From SIG673 sp045660565 (lineage in GTDB: Bacteria; Bacillota; Clostridia; Oscillospirales; CAG-272), in NCBI GenBank assembly GCA_045660565.1, contig JAZRDX010000153.1:1-35355 (forward strand): a stretch of DNA of 35,355 bases. Reading direction: 5' to 3'. Positions 1 through 7,281 of the stretch are shown piece after piece (the first letter of the stretch is position 1; each line of letters opens with the position of its first letter). The notes under the pieces were generated by a model. It saw nothing but the letters and a program-made list of their open reading frames with translations, was not told where the DNA came from and made no database searches. The position numbers and the translations under genes were made by a program.

Positions 1-329
1 TCTTCCTTCGGAGTCTTACGGAGCTTAAGTCCGAATGCCATGTTATCGAAAACGGTCATGTGAGGATAAAGAGCGTAGTTCTGGAAAACCATCGCTATAT
101 CTCTGTCCTTAGGAGCGATATCGTTAACGAGAGTATCGCCGATGTGAAGCTCACCTTCGGTGATCTCCTCAAGTCCCGCAATCATACGGAGAGTAGTGGT
201 TTTTCCGCATCCGGAAGGTCCAACGAGAATGATGAACTCCTTATCCTTAACCTCAAGACAGAAGTCGGAAACCGCGGTTACTCCGCCGGGATATTTTTTG
301 TAAATATGCTTAAAAGAAAGACTTGCCAT
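1..329 (-). CDS. Sugar ABC transporter ATP-binding protein, MsmK/UgpC type (5' part only)
   Basis: This is the N-terminal 109 residues of an ABC ATPase; the gene runs off the left edge of the window. The translation begins MASLSFKHIYKKYPGG and shows the Walker A motif GPSGCGKTTTLRMIAGLE near residues 37-54 and the Q-loop VFQNYALYPHMTV near residue 90. The phrases PKDRDIAMVFQNYALYPHM and AFGLKLR are typical of the MsmK/UgpC/MalK subfamily, which powers several oligosaccharide importers and usually carries a C-terminal regulatory TOBE domain (outside this window). The start codon is preceded by a strong AGGAGG site. The partner permeases and substrate protein are not in view, so the sugar is unknown. 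Confidence 0.9.
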   Translation of the reverse strand, partial: MASLSFKHIYKKYPGGVTAVSDFCLEVKDKEFIILVGPSGCGKTTTLRMIAGLEEITEGELHIGDTLVNDIAPKDRDIAMVFQNYALYPHMTVFDNMAFGLKLRKTPKE

Positions 330-581
330 TTTATAAAACCTCCTATGGTTGATTTTAACCTATCCGAAAACCTTCGGATTTGGCAAAATACATTTTTACT
401 TGTATAATATTGTATCAAATTTTTAAGAAAAAATAAAGTGGTGAGTTACCCAAACTTTTATTTTTAAAATTGTGCATTATACCCAAAAGAGTCAACCATT
501 GCACATTTCTTGGGTATTTATCACTCTTTTTGATTCTAATAAATTAGAACCAAGACTTTTTGTTTTAACCTCTTTTAAATA
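330..581. other. AT-rich intergenic region with three TTGGGTA copies
   Basis: This gap lies between the end of tex and the start of the ABC ATPase gene, both on the minus strand. No ORF is credible here. It contains the motif TTGGGTA three times: on the minus strand at 447-453 and 480-486, and on the plus strand at 510-516. The second and third form an 8-bp inverted repeat (479-486 with 510-517). A second inverted repeat, TGTGCA/TGCACA (471-476 with 500-505), interleaves with it. These could be an operator or a pseudoknotted RNA; see findings. Confidence 0.4.
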
Positions 582-2741
582 TCAGGCCTTTAATTTCATT
601 GTGAGTCCGATGCGCTTTTTGTTTAAATCAACGGAAAGAACCTTGACCTCAACGACGTCTCCTACCGAAAGAACCTCGCTCGGATGCTTAATAAACTTAT
701 CGCTTATCTGTGAAACGTGTACAAGACCGTCCTGATGAACGCCTATGTCAACGAACGCACCGAAGTCGATAACGTTTCTTACCGTTCCCTTAAGGATCAT
801 ATCCGGCTTTAAGTCCTCCATGGAAAGAACGTCCTCGCGAAGCAGCGGAGGCTCAAGTCCGTCTCTGATATCGCGTCCGGGCTTTTCAAGCTCGTCCATT
901 ATATCGTTTAAGGTGGGCTCACCTATGCCTATTTCCTCACAGAGTTTCTTGGTTCCGTATTCCTTGATGCTCTTGCGAAGCTCGGTAAGCTTACCCGTTC
1001 CTATATCTTTTTCGGTATAATTAAAGGTGTCAAGAAGCTTTCTCGCCGCATCGTAGGATTCGGGGTGAACACCGGTGTTATCAAGTATCTCCTTTGCTCC
1101 GGGAATACGTAAGAATCCCGCGCACTGCTCAAACGCCTTGTCTCCGATACCCTTGACCTTCTTTATCTGCGTTCTTGACTTAAATTCACCGTTTTCCTCG
1201 CGGTATGCAACGATGCTCTTTGCACATTTCGTATTGATACCCGAAACGTAAGAAAGGAGAGAATAAGACGCCGTGTTTACGTCAACGCCGACGCTGTTAA
1301 CGCAGTCCTCGACAACTCCCGTAAGAGCCTCGTCAAGTCTTGCGGGCTTCATATCGTGCTGATACTGTCCTACGCCTATTGCCTTAGGCTCAATCTTAAC
1401 AAGCTCCGCAAGGGGATCCTGAAGACGTCTTGCAATAGAAACCGCGCTTCTCTGGGTTACGTCGAAATCGGGGAACTCCTCTGCGCCGAGCTTGGATGCG
1501 GAGTAAACCGACGCACCCGCCTCGCTTACTATCATATATTTGGCTTTGGTATCCGTTTCTCTCAGAACCTCGACGATAAACTGCTCACTCTCTCTGGACG
1601 CAGTTCCGTTTCCGATAGCGATTATCTCAACGCCGTAATTCTTAAGAAGCTTCTTTACTATTACCTTAGCCTCGTCGTATCTTCTGTCGGACTTTATGGT
1701 CGGGAAGATAACAGCGGTATCAAGAACCTTACCCGTCGCGTCAACGACAGCAAGCTTGCATCCCGTACGGAAGCCGGGGTCCAGTCCGAGGGCAACCTTA
1801 CCCTTAACGGGCGGCTGAAGAAGAAGCGGCTTTAAGTTTTTAGCGAAAACCTTTATAGCGCCCTCGCTCGCGTCGTCGAACAGCTGGCTTCTTATCTCTC
1901 TTTCAATAGAGGGAGCGATAAGTCTTTCGTAGCTGTCTACCGTAGCGGCGGAAACGTACTTATACGCGGGGCTCTTGGTATTGGTTATAACCTCACCGAA
2001 AAGATAGTTAAGTACGAGGTCCTCGGAGATTTCAAGGTCAACCTTTAAAAACTCCTCCTTCTCGCCTCTGTTGATGGCAAGTATACGGTGTCCCGGAAGC
2101 GTTTTAACCTTCTCGGCAAATTCATAGTAGGTGCTGTACGGAGAATCCTCGTCCTTTGCCTTTTTAGAGGTAAGAACTCCGAACTCAAAGGTTATCGCTC
2201 TGATTTCTTTTCTGAACTCAGCGTTATCGGAAATATCCTCTGCTATAATATCGTTTGCACCCTGAAGAGCGTCCTCGACTGTAAGAACCCCTTTTTCTTC
2301 ATTTATATATTCGGCAGCAGCCTCCTCAATAGATGGAGAATACTCCTTTTCCTGCTTCATAATAAGCTCGGCAAGGCCTTCAAGTCCCTTTTCTCTCGCG
2401 ATAGACGCTCTGGTCTTTCTGTGCGGCTTGAACGGACGGTATATGTCCTCAAGCTCGGTAAGTATCTCGGCGTTATCAATAGCAGCGTTTATCTCGTCGG
2501 TCATTTTGCCCTGCTCGGTAATAGCTGCGCGAACCTCCTCGCGTCTTTTATCAAGGCTGCGGAGATATGCGAGACGGTCGTTTAAATCGCGGAGCACCGT
2601 ATCGTCAAGAGAGCCTGTAACCTCTTTACGGTAACGTGCGATAAAAGGGATTGTATTTCCCTCATCGATAAGAGCAACGGTCTTTTCGACCTGTTCGTAT
2701 TTTAACTTAAATTCCTCTGTAAGCTTCTGTATAATGTCCAT
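582..2741 (-). CDS. tex: Tex family S1-domain RNA-binding protein
   Basis: The 719-residue product matches Tex in length and domain order. Residues about 1-190 are the helical Tex N-terminal region (FIARYRKEVTGSLDD). A YqgF/RNase H-like domain follows (GLDPGFRTGCKLAVVD near 320). Next is a helix-hairpin-helix region (VGVDVNTASYSLLSYVSGI and KKVKGIGDKAFEQCAGFLRI), and the C-terminus is an S1 domain (GTVRNVIDFGAFVDIGVHQD). Tex proteins bind nucleic acid in the cytoplasm and are linked to transcription and stress or toxin gene expression in several bacteria; the exact role varies. The start has a GGAAAGGA ribosome site. The gene stands alone, 86 bp downstream of the rsuA-type gene on the same strand. 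Confidence 0.95.
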   Translation of the reverse strand: MDIIQKLTEEFKLKYEQVEKTVALIDEGNTIPFIARYRKEVTGSLDDTVLRDLNDRLAYLRSLDKRREEVRAAITEQGKMTDEINAAIDNAEILTELEDIYRPFKPHRKTRASIAREKGLEGLAELIMKQEKEYSPSIEEAAAEYINEEKGVLTVEDALQGANDIIAEDISDNAEFRKEIRAITFEFGVLTSKKAKDEDSPYSTYYEFAEKVKTLPGHRILAINRGEKEEFLKVDLEISEDLVLNYLFGEVITNTKSPAYKYVSAATVDSYERLIAPSIEREIRSQLFDDASEGAIKVFAKNLKPLLLQPPVKGKVALGLDPGFRTGCKLAVVDATGKVLDTAVIFPTIKSDRRYDEAKVIVKKLLKNYGVEIIAIGNGTASRESEQFIVEVLRETDTKAKYMIVSEAGASVYSASKLGAEEFPDFDVTQRSAVSIARRLQDPLAELVKIEPKAIGVGQYQHDMKPARLDEALTGVVEDCVNSVGVDVNTASYSLLSYVSGINTKCAKSIVAYREENGEFKSRTQIKKVKGIGDKAFEQCAGFLRIPGAKEILDNTGVHPESYDAARKLLDTFNYTEKDIGTGKLTELRKSIKEYGTKKLCEEIGIGEPTLNDIMDELEKPGRDIRDGLEPPLLREDVLSMEDLKPDMILKGTVRNVIDFGAFVDIGVHQDGLVHVSQISDKFIKHPSEVLSVGDVVEVKVLSVDLNKKRIGLTMKLKA

Positions 2742-2827
2742 TTTTGTTTCCTTTCCGGGTAAAATTTTTACTGCACTTGGGTTATATAAAAATATTGAAG
2801 ATCAACATTCCTAACTTGATTTATCGG

Positions 2828-3538
2828 CTATTCTGCCGCTTTTCTTAGCGTTTCTTCCTCCTCAGCGGTAAGGTAACGCCACTCACCGGGAGAGAGCGTA
2901 CCGTCAAGGCTTATCCCACCGAATGAAAGCCGTTTAAGGTATACAACCTCACTGCCCGCGCGCTCGAACATTCTTTTTATCTGGTGGTACTTACCCTCTG
3001 TGAGAGTTATCTCGCCCTCAAGCTCGTTTTTCATCACTATCTTTGCGGGCTTTGTCAGCTTTCCGTCCATCATTATGCCGTTTTCTATACCAACAGTCTT
3101 GTCGTACGGGCAGGAAAGCCTAAAAAAGTAAACCTTTTCGGCGTGTTTTTTGGGAGAGAGCAGCTTATGTGAAAGCTCTCCGTCGTTGGTAATCATAATA
3201 AGACCGACTGTGTCCTTATCAAGACGGCCGCAAGGAAAAAGGTCCATACTGTTAAGCGGAGGCGGAAGTATTGAAACGACCGTTTTTTCCTTTTTATCGT
3301 TTGACGCGCTTAAGATACCGGCGGGCTTATTCATCATAATCCAAGTATAACGTCGGTAGATAACCGGAGCGCCGAAAAAGCAGATTTTATCGTTTTCCGC
3401 ATCTATGCTTCTGGCTGTATTCTTTTCTACTACTCCGTTTACGGTAACGCCGCCGTTTTTAGCCGCCTTTGCGGCTTCGGAGCGAGTTGCCGTTTTGGTA
3501 ACGGACAGAAATTTATCAAGTCTCATTTTGTTTTCCAT
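2828..3538 (-). CDS. RsuA-type rRNA pseudouridine synthase
   Basis: The 236-residue protein has an N-terminal S4 RNA-binding domain (MRLDKFLSVTKTATRSEA, residues about 5-50). This is followed by the pseudouridine synthase catalytic domain with the signature GRLDKDTVGLIMITNDG, in which the Asp of RLD is the catalytic residue. The short form with a final YHQIKRMFERAG segment fits the RsuA/RluB/RluE/RluF group, which isomerises single uridines in 16S or 23S rRNA. The exact target base cannot be read from the sequence. The ribosome binding site at the first ATG is weak (GAAAGTGA); an in-frame ATG four codons later is an alternative. Confidence 0.9.
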   Translation of the reverse strand: MENKMRLDKFLSVTKTATRSEAAKAAKNGGVTVNGVVEKNTARSIDAENDKICFFGAPVIYRRYTWIMMNKPAGILSASNDKKEKTVVSILPPPLNSMDLFPCGRLDKDTVGLIMITNDGELSHKLLSPKKHAEKVYFFRLSCPYDKTVGIENGIMMDGKLTKPAKIVMKNELEGEITLTEGKYHQIKRMFERAGSEVVYLKRLSFGGISLDGTLSPGEWRYLTAEEEETLRKAAE

Positions 3539-3773
3539 AAAATCACTTTCGCGGACGTTTTTTATTTTACAGCCGTTAACCTCGGCGAAAAATCCGCGCC
3601 GAAATATATTTTATCATATTTTTCCTTGCGTGTAAAGTGGTTTTTAAAAATTTCATTTATTTATTTTTATATTAAAGGCAACAGCGTGCTCCCACGTTCC
3701 ACCAAACATTCCGCAAAAACACCGAATATTTGATTTTTTATGTTCCTTTTCTTGATTTCTGCTACACCTATGT

Positions 3774-3800
3774 CCGTAGGGCGGGGGCTTGCTCCCGCCG
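3774..3800 (+). repeat. REP-like palindrome, CGTAGGG family copy 1
   Basis: The segment begins CCGTAGGG and contains the inverted repeat GGCGGGGGC-TT-GCTCCCGCC (3780-3788 with 3791-3799, one wobble). A run of six T follows, so it could also stop transcription on the plus strand. The CCGTAGGG end is shared with the copies at 7189, 11904 and 34452. Confidence 0.6.
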
Positions 3801-3869
3801 TTTTTTCCAAAATGCTCTCCTAAACCGTATTTGCGCGATTTTCCACTGCATCTTACATCGCGGCTATAA

Positions 3870-3895
3870 CCGTGCAGGCGGTTGCCTGCCCACGG
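3870..3895 (-). repeat. REP-like palindrome, CGTAGGG family copy 2
   Basis: The element is a two-part palindrome: CCGTG...CACGG outside and CAGGC-GGTT-GCCTG inside. On the minus strand it begins CCGTGGGC, close to the CCGTAGGG end of the other copies. It faces copy 1 about 70 bp away, the inverted-pair arrangement common for REP elements. Confidence 0.5.
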
Positions 3896-3925
3896 AAATT
3901 TATTACAAAAAAACAGAAAACCATA

Positions 3926-3954
3926 TTGACAATTACCTAAAAATATGTTATAAT
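3926..3954 (+). promoter_or_regulatory. Consensus sigma-A promoter for the Crp-ABC operon
   Basis: A perfect -35 box TTGACA (3926-3931) and perfect -10 box TATAAT (3949-3954) are separated by 17 bp. The expected transcription start is near 3961. The position directly upstream of the regulator gene supports a role in driving the four-gene operon. Confidence 0.85.
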
Positions 3955-3970
3955 TGTCTCAAATGAGACA
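3955..3970. promoter_or_regulatory. Putative Crp/Fnr-type operator over the transcription start
   Basis: A perfect 6-4-6 palindrome, TGTCTC-AAAT-GAGACA, abuts the -10 box and covers the expected start site. Its size and symmetry match the sites bound by Crp/Fnr dimers. Position at +1 predicts repression, probably by the product of the next gene (autorepression). Binding is inferred, not shown. Confidence 0.6.
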
Positions 3971-4013
3971 GTTTATTTTTGAAATACAATCGTCTGCGAA
4001 AGGAGGAACGCCG

Positions 4014-4688
4014 ATGACTGACGAAAAAAAGACAGAGATTTTTAAAAAAATCCCGCTTTTTTCGACACTTAACGATAAAGAAATTTCAGAGCTTATCACA
4101 AAAAGCGAAACCTCGGTTTTTGCACCCGGAAAGGAAATAGCCCCGACCGCCGAAGGCCGCTTTGTCAAGATCGTGCTTTCGGGAAGCGTCTCGGTAACAA
4201 AGAAAAACGGAGACAAGGAGCTGCTTATGCGCGTGGTTCAGGCAGGCGGTATCCTCGGAGTAGCGTCTCTTTTTACCGAAAAGACGAAAAGTCTTTCCTT
4301 TATAAAGGCGATCAAGGAAGCGACGGTAATTTTCATAAGCGGCGAGACCATGCAGCGGCTTGTAGCCGAAAATACCGGCTTTGCCGAAAACTACATTCGT
4401 CTTTTAACCGCAAAAATACAGTTTTTAAACAACCGCGTTAAGGCATATACCTCGGGAAGCGCGGAGGCAAGGCTCGCCTTTCACCTTCTTTCGCTTGACG
4501 AGTCAAAAAGCGGACGCGTGGACGTCGGTGTATCCAAAACCGACCTTGCCGACATGCTTGACATTGGACGCGCCTCGCTTTACCGCGCACTTGACACCCT
4601 TACCGATAAAAAAATTATAAAATATGAAAAAAATGAAATTATAATTCTTGACTTCAAGGCGTTGACAGAAGCCGCTGAGGGCAGGTAA
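4014..4688 (+). CDS. Crp/Fnr-family transcriptional regulator
   Basis: The 224-residue product has an N-terminal cyclic-nucleotide-binding-like beta-barrel (FAPGKEIAPTAEGRFVKIVLSGSVSV, residues about 36-62). A dimerisation helix follows, and the C-terminal winged helix has VSKTDLADMLDIGRASLYRALDTL as recognition region. The start at 4014 is chosen because AAAGGAGG sits just upstream; an earlier in-frame ATG at 3954 lies on the -10 box and operator and is not plausible. No N-terminal Fnr-type cysteine cluster is seen, so it is probably not an iron-sulfur oxygen sensor. The gene leads an operon with an ABC importer, so it likely controls that importer; the ligand is unknown. Confidence 0.88.
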   Translation: MTDEKKTEIFKKIPLFSTLNDKEISELITKSETSVFAPGKEIAPTAEGRFVKIVLSGSVSVTKKNGDKELLMRVVQAGGILGVASLFTEKTKSLSFIKAIKEATVIFISGETMQRLVAENTGFAENYIRLLTAKIQFLNNRVKAYTSGSAEARLAFHLLSLDESKSGRVDVGVSKTDLADMLDIGRASLYRALDTLTDKKIIKYEKNEIIILDFKALTEAAEGR

Positions 4689-4728
4689 ATAATTAATAAA
4701 AATATAAAAAAGAAAGGAACATTTCACC

Positions 4729-5715
4729 ATGAAAAAACTGAAATCACTTTTACTCGTTCTTCTCTGCCTTACACTTGTTTTCCCGCTTTCTCTCGCATCC
4801 TGCGGCGGAAAAAAGGATATTGAAAGCACCGAAATCAAAATCGGCGTTCTTAAGGGCGCGACCGGAATCGGAGCGTCAAAGCTCAAAAAGGACTCCGACG
4901 ACAAGATAACCACCGGTAAATACAACATCTCCTTCTATGAGACGGCAAACGTTAAAAACCTCACCGCCGACATTATAAACGGAACGGTTGATATTGCCGC
5001 GCTCCCGATCAACACCGCCGCATCTCTCTACAACGAAACGGGCAAGGTTCAGGTTATAGCCGCAAACGCGCTCGGTGTTCTTTCGATCATCGGCAAAGAG
5101 GATATAGCTACTATTGCGGATTTAAAGGGTAAAACCATTCACACGACAGGTCAGGCGGCAACTCCGGAATATATTTTAAATTATGTTTTAACCAAGAACG
5201 GACTTACCCCCGGCACCGACGTTACCGTTAAATTCTACGCCGACGGCACGAAGGCTGCGGCAGGCGCGGCAACGGAGGGCGGCGTCGCTATGCTTCCCGA
5301 ACCCGCAACCACCGCAACACTTTTTAAACAAACCGATTTTAAGCTTCTCTTTAACGTAACCGAGGAATGGAACAAGGTTTCCGACACAAAGCTTATACAG
5401 GGTGTTCTCGTCGTTAACAAGAGCTTTGCCGAAAATCACAAGGCAGCGCTTGACAACTTCATTAAGGAATACAAGGCGTCCATCGGATTTATGACCGACG
5501 AGGCGAGTGCCGCCGATGCTGCCGCGCTTACCGTTGAATACGGACTGCTCGCAAACGCGAAAATCGCAGCGGACTCGATAAAACGCAGCGGAATCACCTG
5601 CCTTACCGGTAAAGAAATGAAAAAGGACGTTTCAGAAATGCTTAACGTTCTCTTTACGGCAAACGCCGATTCGATAAAGGGAAAGCTCCCCGAAAAGGAC
5701 TTCTACTACGTATAA
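4729..5715 (+). CDS. ABC transporter substrate-binding lipoprotein, NitT/TauT type
   Basis: The 328-residue protein starts with a lipoprotein signal peptide (KKLKSLLLVLLCLTLVF, lipobox LASC-G near residue 24), so it should be anchored outside the membrane. The mature part looks like the periplasmic-binding fold of the NMT1/SsuA/TauA group: IKIGVLKGATGIGASK at the start, DIAALPINTAASLY, then DLKGKTIHTTGQAATPEYILNYVL. This group binds small sulfonates, nitrate, pyrimidine precursors or similar compounds; the sequence does not tell which. The gene is 40 bp after the regulator with its own AAAGGAAC ribosome site, and is followed by the permease and ATPase genes. Confidence 0.88.
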   Translation: MKKLKSLLLVLLCLTLVFPLSLASCGGKKDIESTEIKIGVLKGATGIGASKLKKDSDDKITTGKYNISFYETANVKNLTADIINGTVDIAALPINTAASLYNETGKVQVIAANALGVLSIIGKEDIATIADLKGKTIHTTGQAATPEYILNYVLTKNGLTPGTDVTVKFYADGTKAAAGAATEGGVAMLPEPATTATLFKQTDFKLLFNVTEEWNKVSDTKLIQGVLVVNKSFAENHKAALDNFIKEYKASIGFMTDEASAADAAALTVEYGLLANAKIAADSIKRSGITCLTGKEMKKDVSEMLNVLFTANADSIKGKLPEKDFYYV

Positions 5716-5735
5716 TACAAATTTAAACAACGGAT

Positions 5736-6548
5736 ATGGATAAAAAAATCTCTAAGAAATCACCAAAAAATCTATTTAAAAGCCCCGCCTCCGTTGCTGC
5801 TTTAACGGCGACGGGTGCTACCGTCTTATGGCTCGGAATATGGGCGCTTGCCGCGCACAGGGTAGGGTATGATTTCATACTTCCCTCCCCTCTTTCGGTG
5901 CTGAAAAAGCTTTTCGAAATAATAACGGAAAAGGGATTTTTCGTAACCGTCGCGCTCTCGCTTCTGCGCGTCCTTTCCGGCTTTATAATCGGTGCGCTCG
6001 CAGGACTTACGGGTGCGTTTTTAAGCTATCTTCTGCTTCCGCTTAAGGTTTTCCTCGCTCCGCTTATCAGAATAGTAAGAGCCACACCCGTAGCATCGTT
6101 TATACTTATTGCGGTGCTTTGGATTCCCTCCGGCAGCGTTCCCGTTTTCATCGCGTTTCTTATGGTTTTCCCGATAGTCTATTCAAACGTACTTACGGGG
6201 CTTGAAAACGTTGACGTAAGACTGCTCGAAGCGGCGGACATGTACCGTTTTTCACTGCGGAAAAAGATTACTCTGCTATACCTGCCCTCAGCGCTCCCCT
6301 ATTTTGCAAGCGCCGCGCTTACCTCTCTCGGACTTGCGTGGAAATCAAGCGTCGCGGCTGAGGTCTTATGTGTTACAAAGGACTCGGTAGGCGAAAAGCT
6401 TTATCTTTCAAACCTTTACCTCGAAAGCGCGGAGCTACTCGCATGGACGGTTACCGTCGTACTGCTCAGCGTCGGAATGGAAGCTCTTGTCAAGCTTATC
6501 GCCGGGAAAGTAAAAAAACACACACGGAGGCGCTATGAACGGGATTAA
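5736..6548 (+). CDS. ABC transporter permease, SsuC/TauC type
   Basis: The 270-residue integral membrane protein shows about six hydrophobic segments and the binding-protein-dependent transport signature. The EAA-type loop is at LEAADMYRFSLRKKITLLYLPSALPY, where the permease contacts the ATPase. The N-terminal segment ATVLWLGIWALAAHRVGYDFILPSPLSVL is typical of the sulfonate/nitrate/taurine permease family. The gene lies 20 bp after the lipoprotein gene, and its last 14 bases overlap the ATPase gene, indicating translational coupling. Confidence 0.9.
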   Translation: MDKKISKKSPKNLFKSPASVAALTATGATVLWLGIWALAAHRVGYDFILPSPLSVLKKLFEIITEKGFFVTVALSLLRVLSGFIIGALAGLTGAFLSYLLLPLKVFLAPLIRIVRATPVASFILIAVLWIPSGSVPVFIAFLMVFPIVYSNVLTGLENVDVRLLEAADMYRFSLRKKITLLYLPSALPYFASAALTSLGLAWKSSVAAEVLCVTKDSVGEKLYLSNLYLESAELLAWTVTVVLLSVGMEALVKLIAGKVKKHTRRRYERD

Positions 6549-7113
6549 GATAGAAAACCTCTCTAAAAGCTTTGGCGAAAAACCGGTCATAAACGACCTT
6601 TCGTGCTTTATCGAACACGGAAAGGTTACGCTTTTGGTCGGACCGTCGGGCATTGGTAAAACAACGCTGCTGAGAATGCTCGCGGGGCTTGAAAAGGCGG
6701 ACGCGGGTGAGATAAACGGACTTGAAAACAAAAGGGTGGTCTATCTTTTTCAGGAGGACAGACTTTTCCCGTGGCTTACGGCGGAGGAAAACGTAGCCGC
6801 TGTAAGCGATGAAAAGGGCAAAAAGGAAAAGGCACGCTCCCTCCTTTCAGAGCTTTCGCTTAGTGATGCCGCAAAAAAATTCCCGAGCGAGCTTTCGGGG
6901 GGAATGAGCCGCCGCGTAGCGATAGCGCGTGCGCTTATGGCGGACGGAGACGTTATTATACTTGACGAGCCTTTTCAGGGACTTGACGCGGAAAGCGAAA
7001 AAAGAAGCCTTGAAGTAATCAAAAAATACTGTGAGGGAAAGACGGTTATTGCTGTAACTCACGACACAGAGCAGTTTAACGGGTATACTGATAACATTAT
7101 AACGTTAAAATAA
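6535..7113 (+). CDS. ABC transporter ATP-binding protein, SsuB/TauB type
   Basis: This 192-residue ATPase carries all core motifs: Walker A GPSGIGKTTLLRM (near 36), Q-loop LFQEDRLFPWLTAEENV, signature LSGGMSRRVAIARALM, Walker B VIILDEPFQGLD and the switch His in AVTHDTEQ. It is shorter than usual for the family (about 240-260), lacking most of the C-terminal extension, but the catalytic core appears complete. The start codon lies inside the permease gene behind GGAGG. It energises the importer of the two preceding genes. Confidence 0.92.
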   Translation: MNGIKIENLSKSFGEKPVINDLSCFIEHGKVTLLVGPSGIGKTTLLRMLAGLEKADAGEINGLENKRVVYLFQEDRLFPWLTAEENVAAVSDEKGKKEKARSLLSELSLSDAAKKFPSELSGGMSRRVAIARALMADGDVIILDEPFQGLDAESEKRSLEVIKKYCEGKTVIAVTHDTEQFNGYTDNIITLK

Positions 7114-7188
7114 GGATTTACTTAGGTGAAATCATTTGTTTCACATTTAAAAAAGCTTTTCAATAACACAGATATTAAGCTTTTCTGA

Positions 7189-7220
7189 CGTAGGGGAGGG
7201 GTTTACTTCTCCCGTTTTTC
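7189..7220 (+). repeat. REP-like palindrome, CGTAGGG family copy 3, possible terminator
   Basis: The segment starts CGTAGGGG and forms an 8-bp stem, GGGAGGGG (7194-7201) with CTTCTCCC (7206-7213), including two G-U pairs. TTTTT follows. It lies 75 bp after the ABC operon and may act as its terminator. Confidence 0.55.
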
Positions 7221-7232
7221 TCAAAACAACAT

Positions 7233-7268
7233 AAAAAGCCAAAGAGACTTTTCGCTCTTTGGCTTTTT
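7233..7268. terminator. Bidirectional terminator between ABC operon and nhaC-like gene
   Basis: A perfect 14-bp inverted repeat (7233-7246 with 7255-7268) with an 8-base loop has A/T runs built into both ends, so it works as an intrinsic terminator in either direction. It sits between two convergent transcription units. Confidence 0.9.
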
Positions 7269-7281
7269 GTTTTGCTTAGGT

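Larger units (their letters stand above)
3539..3925. other. Intergenic region with two palindromic repeats
   Basis: This region separates the divergent rsuA-type gene and the Crp-family regulator. No coding potential was found. It holds an inverted pair of short palindromes (3774-3800 and 3870-3895), listed separately. The minus-strand promoter of the pseudouridine synthase gene should lie near 3560-3650, but no convincing match was picked out. Confidence 0.5.

Noticed and set aside
3730..3966. A 78-codon plus-strand frame before the Crp-family gene
   Set aside because: It runs through two palindromic repeats and the promoter, with no ribosome site.
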